Source of the DNA: Bradyrhizobium jicamae
GTDB lineage: Bacteria; Pseudomonadota; Alphaproteobacteria; Rhizobiales; Xanthobacteraceae
Direction: 5' to 3'
DNA: 64,000 nucleotides
Assembly: GCF_018130695.1 (NCBI RefSeq)
Contig: NZ_JAFCJX010000003.1
Span: forward strand, 124,001-188,000
Shown: positions 44,389 to 51,521 of the stretch, piece by piece
How the letters are laid out: every line of letters starts with the position of its first letter
How positions within the stretch are numbered: the first letter of the stretch is position 1
Made by a program: the position numbers and the translations under genes
The notes under the pieces: model-generated
Told to the model about the DNA's origin: nothing
The model's database searches: none
What the model saw: only the letters and a program-made list of their open reading frames with translations

Positions 44389-45708
44389 ATGGACCGGAAG
44401 TATCTCGTCAAGCAATACAACACCTACTCGGTAGTGGTGGAGGTCCCCAAGCCTCTCCAGGCCAAGGCGGGTAGAAAACGCTTCAAGAAGTCCCTTGGCA
44501 CCGACAGTCTTGCCGAAGCGAACAGACGCAAGCACTTCCACGTTGCCAACTTCCACAGGCAGATCGCCGAATGGGCGAAGGGCGGCGGCGACGGTGACGC
44601 GAAACTGGCTCGATTGGCAGGAGAGTTCCGGCAGGCGCTCGAAAGCTCCGATAAGCGGTGGCATGAAGACGAGCAGGAGCGCGAGTGGAGCGAGTACGAA
44701 GAGGAGCTTGACCGGCTGAAGGCTCAGGCGGGCGAGATACTGAATAGCGACGGCTCGGAGGCCGCAGCGCGGTTCTACAACGCCGCCACGGGTCAAGCCA
44801 CCTTCCTGAAGGACCAATACCCCCTTTGGCTCGCTGAGGTCCAACACGCTGGCCAAACCAAGGCGCAGCACGAGAGCGCCATCAAGCGGTTCATGGATTG
44901 GGGCACCGACAGCGTGACCGTTGAAGAGGTGACCCGAAAGAAGGCGGGAGCCTACGTGACGGACTTGTTGACCGGCTCAGGCTTTGCGCGCGCCACGGCA
45001 AGGCGTCACGTATCATCACTCTCGTCTCTTTGGCTTTGGCTCGTGGGACGTGGCGTGGCCCAAGAGAACCCTTGGCGAGGCCAGCAACTCGGCAAGAAGC
45101 AGGAACCCGCTGAGCGGAAGGGCCTTCCCAATGAGGCGCTTCTGAAGCTCCTCAAGGGCACCTACAGCACGCCCAAATTCGCCCAAGTGCTCAGCGACCT
45201 TCTAAGGCTTGCACTGCTTCACGGGGCTCGTTTAGAGGAATTGTGTGCCCTGAAGCGGTCCGACGTTCACAAGCGCGAAGATGGATATTGGCTGGCCATC
45301 ACGAGCGGCAAGACGCGCGCCGCCAAGAGGGAGATACCCGTTCACCCGCTGGCCGTGGAAATCATTGAGCGTCGCCGCGACGACAAGGATGAGTACCTGT
45401 TCGCTGGCCTTGATCCGGGCGGACCAGACAAGAAGCGCTCTTGGTACATCAGCAAGGCGTATGGCCGCTTCAGGGAGCAAGTCGAAGTCGATGGGGACAA
45501 GCAGGACTTCCACGCGCTCCGAAACACCTTCATCACCTGCATGGAGGGGCTTGGCGTGATGGAAAGCACCGTAAAGTTGCTTGTGGGACACAGCCGCAAG
45601 GGGAGCATGACCTACGGCCACTACTCCAAGGGTGAGCGCGTGCCCTTACGGGAGGCTATCCAGAAGTTGGATTATGGGGCTGAAGTGATGAAGGCGATTG
45701 CCCTCTAG
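44389..45708 (+). CDS. Tyrosine recombinase (phage-type integrase)
   Basis: A 439-residue site-specific recombinase. The N-terminus (KYLVKQYNTYSVVVEVPKPL) is a DUF6538-like arm-binding domain, followed by a SAM-like core-binding domain (about 155-245). The catalytic domain has Arg in HGARLEEL, Lys in ITSGKTRAAKRE, HxxR in FHALRNTF, His in VGHSRKG and a terminal Tyr in YGHYSKG. All six catalytic positions appear intact. It lies 90 bp inside the left attachment repeat. Confidence 0.92.
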   Translation: MDRKYLVKQYNTYSVVVEVPKPLQAKAGRKRFKKSLGTDSLAEANRRKHFHVANFHRQIAEWAKGGGDGDAKLARLAGEFRQALESSDKRWHEDEQEREWSEYEEELDRLKAQAGEILNSDGSEAAARFYNAATGQATFLKDQYPLWLAEVQHAGQTKAQHESAIKRFMDWGTDSVTVEEVTRKKAGAYVTDLLTGSGFARATARRHVSSLSSLWLWLVGRGVAQENPWRGQQLGKKQEPAERKGLPNEALLKLLKGTYSTPKFAQVLSDLLRLALLHGARLEELCALKRSDVHKREDGYWLAITSGKTRAAKREIPVHPLAVEIIERRRDDKDEYLFAGLDPGGPDKKRSWYISKAYGRFREQVEVDGDKQDFHALRNTFITCMEGLGVMESTVKLLVGHSRKGSMTYGHYSKGERVPLREAIQKLDYGAEVMKAIAL

Positions 45709-46214
45709 GCTCGTGCCTTTTGGTCGGTTCCGTCAAAGCCGTCTTCAGGCGGACCGAACGCCCTCCTGGCATCAAAGCCTTCGGCCAGCTTGATCACGCG
45801 CACAGCATCGGGCCACAGCGATACACCACGCTTCAAGCCTTTCTCCCACGCAGCGATAACACCGGAGATGCGGATCAGGGAGCCGCTGCGGATGGCTACG
45901 CATGTCTTGAGGGTGTTGCCCTTGGCATCGAAAAGCTCTGGTCTCTTGCTCGGAGACTTGAAGTTGAAGGCGATGTTGCCTTCCTTCGTTTCCTTCCAAG
46001 GCAGATGCACGCCCTTCTTGCCAGCGAAGTAGGCCTCAGCGACACCCTGGATTGTCTCCTGGAAGCGCCACGTGTAGTCCGGTGCGGCAGTCGCTTCGGT
46101 CTTATACTTGCCGTCCGCGTATTCACCCATCGTGTCCGGTTCTGAGAGCTTCGGATAGCGAGCGGTCATGACTTCGGTGACGAATGGGACGTACTTGAAT
46201 TTCTTGTCAGCCAT
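45705..46214 (-). CDS. Phage-type ssDNA-binding protein (gp2.5/DUF2815-like)
   Basis: A 169-residue protein resembling podovirus single-stranded-DNA-binding proteins. It has an early GEYADGKYKTE, FNFKSPSKRPELFDAKG in the middle and GSLIRISGVIAAWEKGLKRGVSLWPDAVRVIKL near the end, the order seen in the OB-fold gp2.5/DUF2815 group. The last 20 residues are polar with several acidic residues. It converges with the integrase gene (4-bp overlap). The assignment is by pattern only. Confidence 0.55.
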   Translation of the reverse strand: MADKKFKYVPFVTEVMTARYPKLSEPDTMGEYADGKYKTEATAAPDYTWRFQETIQGVAEAYFAGKKGVHLPWKETKEGNIAFNFKSPSKRPELFDAKGNTLKTCVAIRSGSLIRISGVIAAWEKGLKRGVSLWPDAVRVIKLAEGFDARRAFGPPEDGFDGTDQKARA

Positions 46215-46354
46215 CTTGCGCTTCCCTGCTGAGACTCACCGCTCAGTGAGCATGCTCGCAGGGGACTGCTGACTTCACCTAATGTCGGCTTCTGGCGATT
46301 AAGTGCAGCCGTGTTTGATGGGGCTTGAAGCGGTTGGAGCCCTAAGGAAGGCGT

Positions 46355-46975
46355 TCAAAACTCGATATGCGAGACCGAAGCGCCGTTCCAGTAATATCTC
46401 ACTCCACCGCCTAGTGACGGGTTTTGAAGAGCGCTCCGCTGGAATACTGGCACGCATGTGCCGCCAGCATCGCGCGCAGAGTATGTGTAGAAGGCATCGA
46501 TCCCGGTCTGGCGAGCAACGTCCGCAAGGCTCTGGCAGAACGGATATCCACTTTTGTCGGTGCTCGTAAGTTGCGGATGCGCGCCTTCTTGCCCTCGGAG
46601 GTCCACGGTCATGCCGTCAAACTGGGCACTGATAAACCGATAGTACTTTGCTGAGGACTGCGCCGTCATTGAGGTGTTTTGATAGTTCTTCACCTCTTCG
46701 ATGCACGTCTGTCCTTCTAACGCGGCGTAGTAGACACCATAGCCTTCTCTGTTGAATCTCCCTGGCCAAAACCGCTCCCGAACGAAGCTGAAGCGAATGG
46801 CGTCGTTTGGATTGACAACGACGCTGCTTCTAACGGCTGCGTCACGAACATCTTCCAGGTCTTCAATACCTACGCCAAACTCAAGCAAGATCGCTTCGAG
46901 CGATTCATCGGATAACGAAGCCAAGCGAAGCACTTTGTCGGCGCGGTGCGCTTTGCCCAACTGATCCAGCATCAA
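46355..46975 (-). CDS. RES-domain toxin
   Basis: A 206-residue protein whose core matches RES toxins: RFSFVRERFWPGRFNREGYGVYYAAL followed by EEVKNY, and FYTYSARDAGGTCVPVFQRSAL near the end. The Arg, Tyr and Glu of the family's ADP-ribosyltransferase-like fold are present. Characterised members deplete NAD+. Its start overlaps the antitoxin stop by 4 bp (46972-46975), the usual antitoxin-first order. Confidence 0.85.
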   Translation of the reverse strand: MMLDQLGKAHRADKVLRLASLSDESLEAILLEFGVGIEDLEDVRDAAVRSSVVVNPNDAIRFSFVRERFWPGRFNREGYGVYYAALEGQTCIEEVKNYQNTSMTAQSSAKYYRFISAQFDGMTVDLRGQEGAHPQLTSTDKSGYPFCQSLADVARQTGIDAFYTYSARDAGGTCVPVFQRSALQNPSLGGGVRYYWNGASVSHIEF

Positions 46976-47481
46976 AGCGCCCGTTCCCGATCCACCAATT
47001 CGCGCACCTGCATCATCCCGACCATTCGGCCTTCGGCCATGTAATCAAGCGGTGACTTATTGCCAATCTCAGGGCGGGGCATCTCTAACCATCGGCGTTC
47101 GCTGCTGGTGTTGTTGTTGAACAAAGCGCGCAGGCCAACCGCAATCGCGACCATATAACCAACGCGGTCCTTGACATCCTGAGCACCACGAGCACGACCC
47201 GACAATATTTGGCCTCCAGCAAATTCGTCATCAGCGTAGCCTAAGAGCGCTATTTGCTTCGCTGTTCCGATTTGCCATCGCTCGCAAACCTTGATGAAAC
47301 CGGTTATCACGCCTCGACGAACAGCTTGGTTAGCTGCCTGTGGCCGCGACAGAGCATTGGATGCGGACGGTCCACTATCAACCAATCCCCGCTGTGGCAT
47401 ATATTGGGTAACCGGCATTGCGCCCGCTTCGGGCATCGCGGGTGCCACGGCCCTTGCGCTATTGTCCGGCCTGAGCGGCAT
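46972..47481 (-). CDS. Xre/MbcA/ParS-type antitoxin
   Basis: A 169-residue protein. The first 45 residues are low-complexity, then a helical Xre-like region (about 50-115). The C-terminal toxin-binding domain reads ALFNNNTSSERRWLEMPRPEIGNKSPLDYMAEGRM, the signature of MbcA/ParS-type antitoxins that neutralise RES toxins. It overlaps the toxin gene by 4 bp and the upstream gene by 23 bp, so all three are one operon. Confidence 0.85.
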   Translation of the reverse strand: MPLRPDNSARAVAPAMPEAGAMPVTQYMPQRGLVDSGPSASNALSRPQAANQAVRRGVITGFIKVCERWQIGTAKQIALLGYADDEFAGGQILSGRARGAQDVKDRVGYMVAIAVGLRALFNNNTSSERRWLEMPRPEIGNKSPLDYMAEGRMVGMMQVRELVDRERAL

Positions 47482-48172
47482 TGTCCAACTCCAAATCGAT
47501 CATGGCGAAACACCTGGCTGTGATGCCTTGGATAACAGCAGCCTTTTCGATGAATGGCAGGTCTGAAGGCAACTTCAGAACGTTCAAGTTAATGGCAACA
47601 AAGATAGCCGAAGAAGTTTGGATGCTCGGCTCTGCGGTGACGGTTGCCTCCCAATCGCCCGCCTCAGAAGTTGCGGTGAATTTGACGGCTGGCTTGATCT
47701 GCACTGCGGGAGTGGCTGATGAAGCTGGTGTCCTCGGGATTGTGAAACGAGCAAGAAATTCAGTGACCGTCTCGACATTTCCAAGATCACAGTGACTGTA
47801 GCTTGCGACGTCCACACGACCCGTTTCGATCTCTGGAAACTCTCGTTTGAAACCGTCGTGTAGCTCGCCCAAAATTGAACGGACCAGCCCTAGCTCGCCC
47901 GGATTTGCGCCCGGCACGCTAAAATTCAGGTGATCAGCGTGGAGGGTCACAGTGCTGTTTCCGCCGTACATGCGGTAAGTCAATCGCGCTTCGCCAAGGG
48001 ACGAAGCTCCATTATTTACGTGAAGCTCTCCTGGCTTGAGGCTGAGCATTTGCCCAAAACGCTCGTGCAACATCGCAAAAAATCGAGGCGCAATTTGCAA
48101 GAAGCTGAAGATCGGCTTCTGAAAGTGCCAATCGACGTGCAGGTTCTCTTTCAGGACGTTGTACTTGTACAT
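47459..48172 (-). CDS. Unknown protein, first gene of the toxin-antitoxin operon
   Basis: A 237-residue protein not recognised as a known family; a resemblance to TIGR04255-type proteins is possible but unproven. It starts MYKYNVLKENLHVDWHFQKP (a GTG at 48187 would add five residues). The N-terminal half is beta-rich (EARLTYRMYGGNSTVTLHADHLNF); a Pro/Ala linker (PRTPASSATPAVQIKPA) leads to a second half. The 23-bp overlap with the antitoxin gene implies coupled expression. Confidence 0.6.
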   Translation of the reverse strand: MYKYNVLKENLHVDWHFQKPIFSFLQIAPRFFAMLHERFGQMLSLKPGELHVNNGASSLGEARLTYRMYGGNSTVTLHADHLNFSVPGANPGELGLVRSILGELHDGFKREFPEIETGRVDVASYSHCDLGNVETVTEFLARFTIPRTPASSATPAVQIKPAVKFTATSEAGDWEATVTAEPSIQTSSAIFVAINLNVLKLPSDLPFIEKAAVIQGITARCFAMIDLELDNAAQAGQ

Positions 48173-48242
48173 AACCGATGCTCTCACCCCTACCCAATAT
48201 AGGCATACCCCGCAGCGATTTAAAAAGGTCTTGCGACTGTAT

Positions 48243-48276
48243 ACAAATTGATCTAACGTCCGTTACATCGATTTGT
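48243..48276. promoter_or_regulatory. 34-bp palindrome between divergent genes
   Basis: An extended inverted repeat with half-sites ACAAATTGATCTAACG and CGTTACATCGATTTGT around a central TC. 14 of 17 positions in each half are symmetric. It lies 19 bp upstream of the serine recombinase start and 71 bp from the toxin-antitoxin operon start. It could be a recombinase crossover site or a shared operator. Confidence 0.65.
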
Positions 48277-48294
48277 GTTTAGGGGCTTTTGGTC

Positions 48295-48999
48295 ATGGCT
48301 GAGGGAAAATTTATCTCCTACCTGCGGGTGTCCCGGGAAAAGCAGGGCAGAAGCGGTCTTGGCCTAGAGGCGCAACGCGCCGCCGTTGAGAGCTATCTGA
48401 ACGGAGGCCGCTGGTCGGTCCTCGCCGAATACGTAGAGGTCGAGAGCGGCAAGCGTAATGACCGCCCCAAGCTGACCGCCGCTCTGGCGCACGCAAAGGC
48501 CATGGGGGCCAAGGTGGTCTTTGCCAAGCTCGACAGGCTCACGAGAGACGTGGACCTTCTAAGGGCTCTGGTGTCGAGCGGCGTTGACCTCGTGTTCTGC
48601 GACCTCCCCAGTGTCCCTCCAGGCCCGATGGGGCGCTTCTTGCTCACTCAGATGGCATCGGTAGCGGAGTTGGAAGTCGGCCTCATTGGCGAGCGGACGA
48701 AGGCTGCTCTGGCCGCAGCGAAGGCGCGCGGTGTGAAGCTGGGTAATCCGAATGGTGCGAGGGCGCTGCGAGGCAAGCAGACGGGTAACGCTGAAGCCGT
48801 TGCCAAGATCAAAGAGAACGCCTCTCAGCGCGCAATGGGCCTTCAGGGCATCGTGGAGGGCATCAAGCGTTCGGGCATCACGAGCGTTCGGGCCATCGCT
48901 GAGGAGCTAAACAATCAGGGTGTGCTTTCGCCTCGTGGAGGCGCGTGGCACCCTACAGCGGTGGCAAGGCTGCTCTCGCGTATTTCTGAGGCGGCTTAG
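48295..48999 (+). CDS. Small serine recombinase (resolvase/invertase family)
   Basis: A 234-residue recombinase. The catalytic Ser is in ISYLRVSREKQ, with Arg in KLDRLTRD and the E-helix in FLLTQMASVAELEVGLIGERTKAAL. A C-terminal DNA-binding region (SVRAIAEELNNQGVLSPRGGAWHPTAVARLL) is helix-turn-helix-like. The ATG at 48295 is preferred over TTG at 48289. Its probable target is the palindrome just upstream. Confidence 0.9.
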   Translation: MAEGKFISYLRVSREKQGRSGLGLEAQRAAVESYLNGGRWSVLAEYVEVESGKRNDRPKLTAALAHAKAMGAKVVFAKLDRLTRDVDLLRALVSSGVDLVFCDLPSVPPGPMGRFLLTQMASVAELEVGLIGERTKAALAAAKARGVKLGNPNGARALRGKQTGNAEAVAKIKENASQRAMGLQGIVEGIKRSGITSVRAIAEELNNQGVLSPRGGAWHPTAVARLLSRISEAA

Positions 49000-49280
49000 C
49001 CCGGATCAGGCCAGAAATGGCCATTCAACTGTCGAGCCATTAACGCGGCGACTCGCTCAGGAGCAGCCTTCCACATTTCGTTGAGAAGGCTATCAAAACC
49101 GATCTGATCAATACGCAAGGATACATCGGTTACTCCACCGCCTTTCGACGCAAGCTTGAATCGAATGTCTACCTCTGACTTCCTGTCGCCGTACCTTCCA
49201 ATTGTCACGTCATCCGTTTCATAGTTCCACTGCGATACTGTTTCTCCAGATCGATATACCTCTGCTCGCAAACGCGTCAT
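48996..49280 (-). CDS. Small hypothetical protein
   Basis: A 94-residue protein with a strong GGAGGGCGG site before its ATG. It is beta-rich (AEVYRSGETVSQWNYETDDVTIGRYGDR) and has no known domain. It converges on the recombinase gene with a 4-bp overlap. Confidence 0.55.
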   Translation of the reverse strand: MTRLRAEVYRSGETVSQWNYETDDVTIGRYGDRKSEVDIRFKLASKGGGVTDVSLRIDQIGFDSLLNEMWKAAPERVAALMARQLNGHFWPDPG

Positions 49281-49778
49281 GGCCCGCCCTCCTGATCGAC
49301 CAAAGGCGCAATTTCCGAGTTGGCTGAGCAAATGTCTAGGCTGAATGACTGAATTTGAGTGACGTATTCCCCGCTCTGGTCAGGCTGCGCTGGCTGGCTG
49401 ACGAGACGGCCTTGCGCTGGCGAGACGAGACTGAAGTTCGTGAAGGGTCCTCTAGGGTCCCCCTGGCCGTGGCGTTTTGGAAATCTTTCGATTTAACCGG
49501 TTTCAAAAACTCGGAATAAATCCGGCGTTGTTGTTAGATCGAACAGCGATGAGAAAACCGCCCAGGGGCCGGGGCCAGTTTTGGAGAATTGTGGCAGCGG
49601 GAGGCAGATTGTGGCGGCGCCGATGGCACTTCGGAAGTGACGCCAGTGGGTTAAGCCATGTCGGGGCCTACCTATACACAGGAGGCGGCCTAGAAGGCAC
49701 TTCGGAAGCGGCGCCAGCGGGTTAAGCCCGGTGAGGCAACACCTATACACGGGAGGCGCGCGCGCTTCTCATACCCTG
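49281..49778. other. Intergenic region of the element
   Basis: About 500 bp with no convincing gene. A pair of direct repeats occupies 49625-49760. The left part (49281-49480) shows nothing clear. Confidence 0.45.
49625..49760. repeat. Two tandem direct repeats of about 65 bp (period 71)
   Basis: Copies at 49625-49689 and 49696-49760. Both contain GGCACTTCGGAAG, then CGCCAG, GGGTTAAGCC and CACCTATACAC-like ends followed by GGAGGCG. The first copy's CACTTC-G-GAAGTG is a perfect small palindrome. Possible iteron, protein-binding or RNA element. Confidence 0.65.
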
Positions 49779-50489
49779 TCACCAGCCTAAGTAAGTTGGC
49801 CTTGGTGCGCTGGAGTGCTTGGTGCGCCTTCTGCCAATCGACCGCTGCTCGGCAGACTTTTCGGCCTCGTATTTCAGCGTCCTCGACTTGGAATCGGTAT
49901 GCAGGAGCAAGCTCAATAGGCGCTCCGTGCGCTCACGTAATGGCGACGATGAAGGCGATGACACAAACCCAAGCACTTGATCTGCCGCGTCGCGCGCCTC
50001 CTTCACCTTGCTCCAAGCCAACCCTCGCTTCTTGTTCTCTCTCTTCGTTCGCTTCCGCACGTGATCCTGTATGGGCTTGCCAAAGCCGGTCACATGTCCT
50101 CTGAAAGCAGCCCCCGCATCGAGTATCGTCCATAGAACGCCGTGGGCGGTCCTGTAATGAACTCCTAAAGCCCTTTGAATGTCAGACGCGGAGACGTACG
50201 TGTCACGCTCGTTAGCGCTCAGGAGAGATGCTGCGCGCCACCAACCCGTCAAAGGCACCCGAGAGCCCTGAAGGGCCGTGCGTACGGTGACGCTGAACTG
50301 CCTTCGGCAGACCTTGCAGCCATAAAGGCCGGGCCGCTGAACTCCTCCGCCGATCAGAGCCACCTTGTCCGAGCGGCATTTGGGATGAGGACAACGTGGT
50401 CCGTTAGGCCACCTCAAGCGCTCAAGCTCCCTTCGCGCACTCTCTTCGTCCTGAAACACTCTATCGATAAGCCCTGAGGAAGGAGCCAT
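49779..50489 (-). CDS. IS1595-like zinc-ribbon/HTH protein without DDE domain
   Basis: A 236-residue protein (ATG at 50489; TTG at 50507 possible). It has the N-terminal region of IS1595-type transposases: LERLRWPNGPRCPHPKC, then GLYGCKVCRRQFSVTVRTAL (zinc ribbon, four Cys) and a helical DNA-binding segment (SASDIQRALGVHYRTAHGVLW). The ISXO2-type DDE catalytic domain is missing; instead there is a basic tail. No terminal inverted repeats were found around it. It may be a domesticated DNA-binding protein. Confidence 0.6.
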   Translation of the reverse strand: MAPSSGLIDRVFQDEESARRELERLRWPNGPRCPHPKCRSDKVALIGGGVQRPGLYGCKVCRRQFSVTVRTALQGSRVPLTGWWRAASLLSANERDTYVSASDIQRALGVHYRTAHGVLWTILDAGAAFRGHVTGFGKPIQDHVRKRTKRENKKRGLAWSKVKEARDAADQVLGFVSSPSSSPLRERTERLLSLLLHTDSKSRTLKYEAEKSAEQRSIGRRRTKHSSAPRPTYLGW

Positions 50490-50632
50490 GCCGCCGTGTT
50501 GTCCCAACTGCCTAATAATTTTCTTCCCGTACAGCTTTGAGCAAACAATGTCAATGACTTAGCATTTTCATTGCGTCCCTACGACCTAGAAAGGCGATTT
50601 CCAAGTCATCCCGAAAAGGAGCAGCCAAAACC

Positions 50633-50914
50633 ATCAAGCCTATCCACCACGCCCACGACTACTTCGGCGCTTTCTTCCGTGCCTGCACGAGCGCCAACGA
50701 GCTTCAGAAGCTCAACAGCGTCCTTCACACCTGGACCGAAGACGACCTAGCCGACTTCGCCCGCTGGCACTTCGGCACACCCTTCATCGGCCTGAGCAGA
50801 CGGAAACTCATGGCTATCATCAATAGTGCGCTATCTCGCGATTACTTCTGCCGCCGCTTCCTCAAGGAGCGCGAAGGAAGGCCCGTGTCCGCGCTCGCTT
50901 CCACTAGAACCTAA
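50633..50914 (+). CDS. Repeat-domain protein with no standard start codon
   Basis: An open frame runs from 50558 to the TAA at 50912-50914 with no ATG, GTG or TTG before an internal ATG near codon 60. A strong AAGGAG (50616-50621) lies 11 bp before an in-frame ATC at 50633, taken here as the possible start. The translation (YFGAFFRACTSANELQKLN, then RRKLMAIIN) resembles the repeat of the next protein (RSICRDFNDRLILGQAIRNG, RKRLSAIYD). That supports real coding. It may use a rare start codon or be a damaged gene. Confidence 0.4.
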   Translation: MKPIHHAHDYFGAFFRACTSANELQKLNSVLHTWTEDDLADFARWHFGTPFIGLSRRKLMAIINSALSRDYFCRRFLKEREGRPVSALASTRT

Positions 50915-50924
50915 ACAAACGAGA

Positions 50925-51521
50925 ATGCCAACTTCACTGACTGAAACCAGAGCGTCTTATGACCGCCTTCGCTCAATCTGCCGGGACTTCAATGACCGCC
51001 TCATCCTTGGGCAGGCTATTCGCAATGGATGGCCCGCCAGCGCCATTGAAGAAGTAGCCCAAGGCTATGGTGGCCCTGGCTCGATAGACAGGAAGCGCCT
51101 CTCAGCGATCTACGACACCGCAAAGCGCCAGTACTACTCTCCTGAGCAACGCGCCGCAGACTGGGCAGCCTACGAAGAAGCTCAGGCCGCTGCTGACGCG
51201 CGCGATGCCGTGAAGGCCACCAAAGCCACGAGGCCAAAGGTGCCGCCTGAGTACGCCTCGCTCCGTGCAGCCTGCCGCAGCATGCTGGACTGTGACCACC
51301 TGTCTTGGGCGCTAGAGGAAGGTTGGACGGCTGAGGACATTCGTTACCTCGCTCGCCAGCATAGCGCGGTCGTAGGACGACGCATTCCCAATATCGAAAC
51401 ACCGGGTGCCATTCGCCTCGCACTTGGGTTGATCCAAGGACGCGAGGCAGGGGTCTATCGCGGCTGGCTTCCAAGACCTTCGATTCAACAAAAATCAACG
51501 CAGAAAGAACAAGCAGCTTAA
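50925..51521 (+). CDS. Protein with two copies of an unknown helical repeat
   Basis: A 198-residue protein (ATG 50925). Two segments align by eye: residues about 11-45 (YDRLRSICRDFNDRLILGQA plus IRNGW and IEEVA) and about 112-147 (YASLRAACRSMLDCDHLSWA plus LEEGW and IRYLA). Shared positions include Y, LR, CR, A, GW and A. A charged Ala-rich linker separates them. No known family recognised. Its stop abuts the next start (51522), implying coupling. Confidence 0.6.
   Translation: MPTSLTETRASYDRLRSICRDFNDRLILGQAIRNGWPASAIEEVAQGYGGPGSIDRKRLSAIYDTAKRQYYSPEQRAADWAAYEEAQAAADARDAVKATKATRPKVPPEYASLRAACRSMLDCDHLSWALEEGWTAEDIRYLARQHSAVVGRRIPNIETPGAIRLALGLIQGREAGVYRGWLPRPSIQQKSTQKEQAA

Noticed and set aside
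49625-49760. Possible CRISPR array
   Set aside because: Only two copies, each about 65 bp with divergence, no regular spacers and no cas genes.
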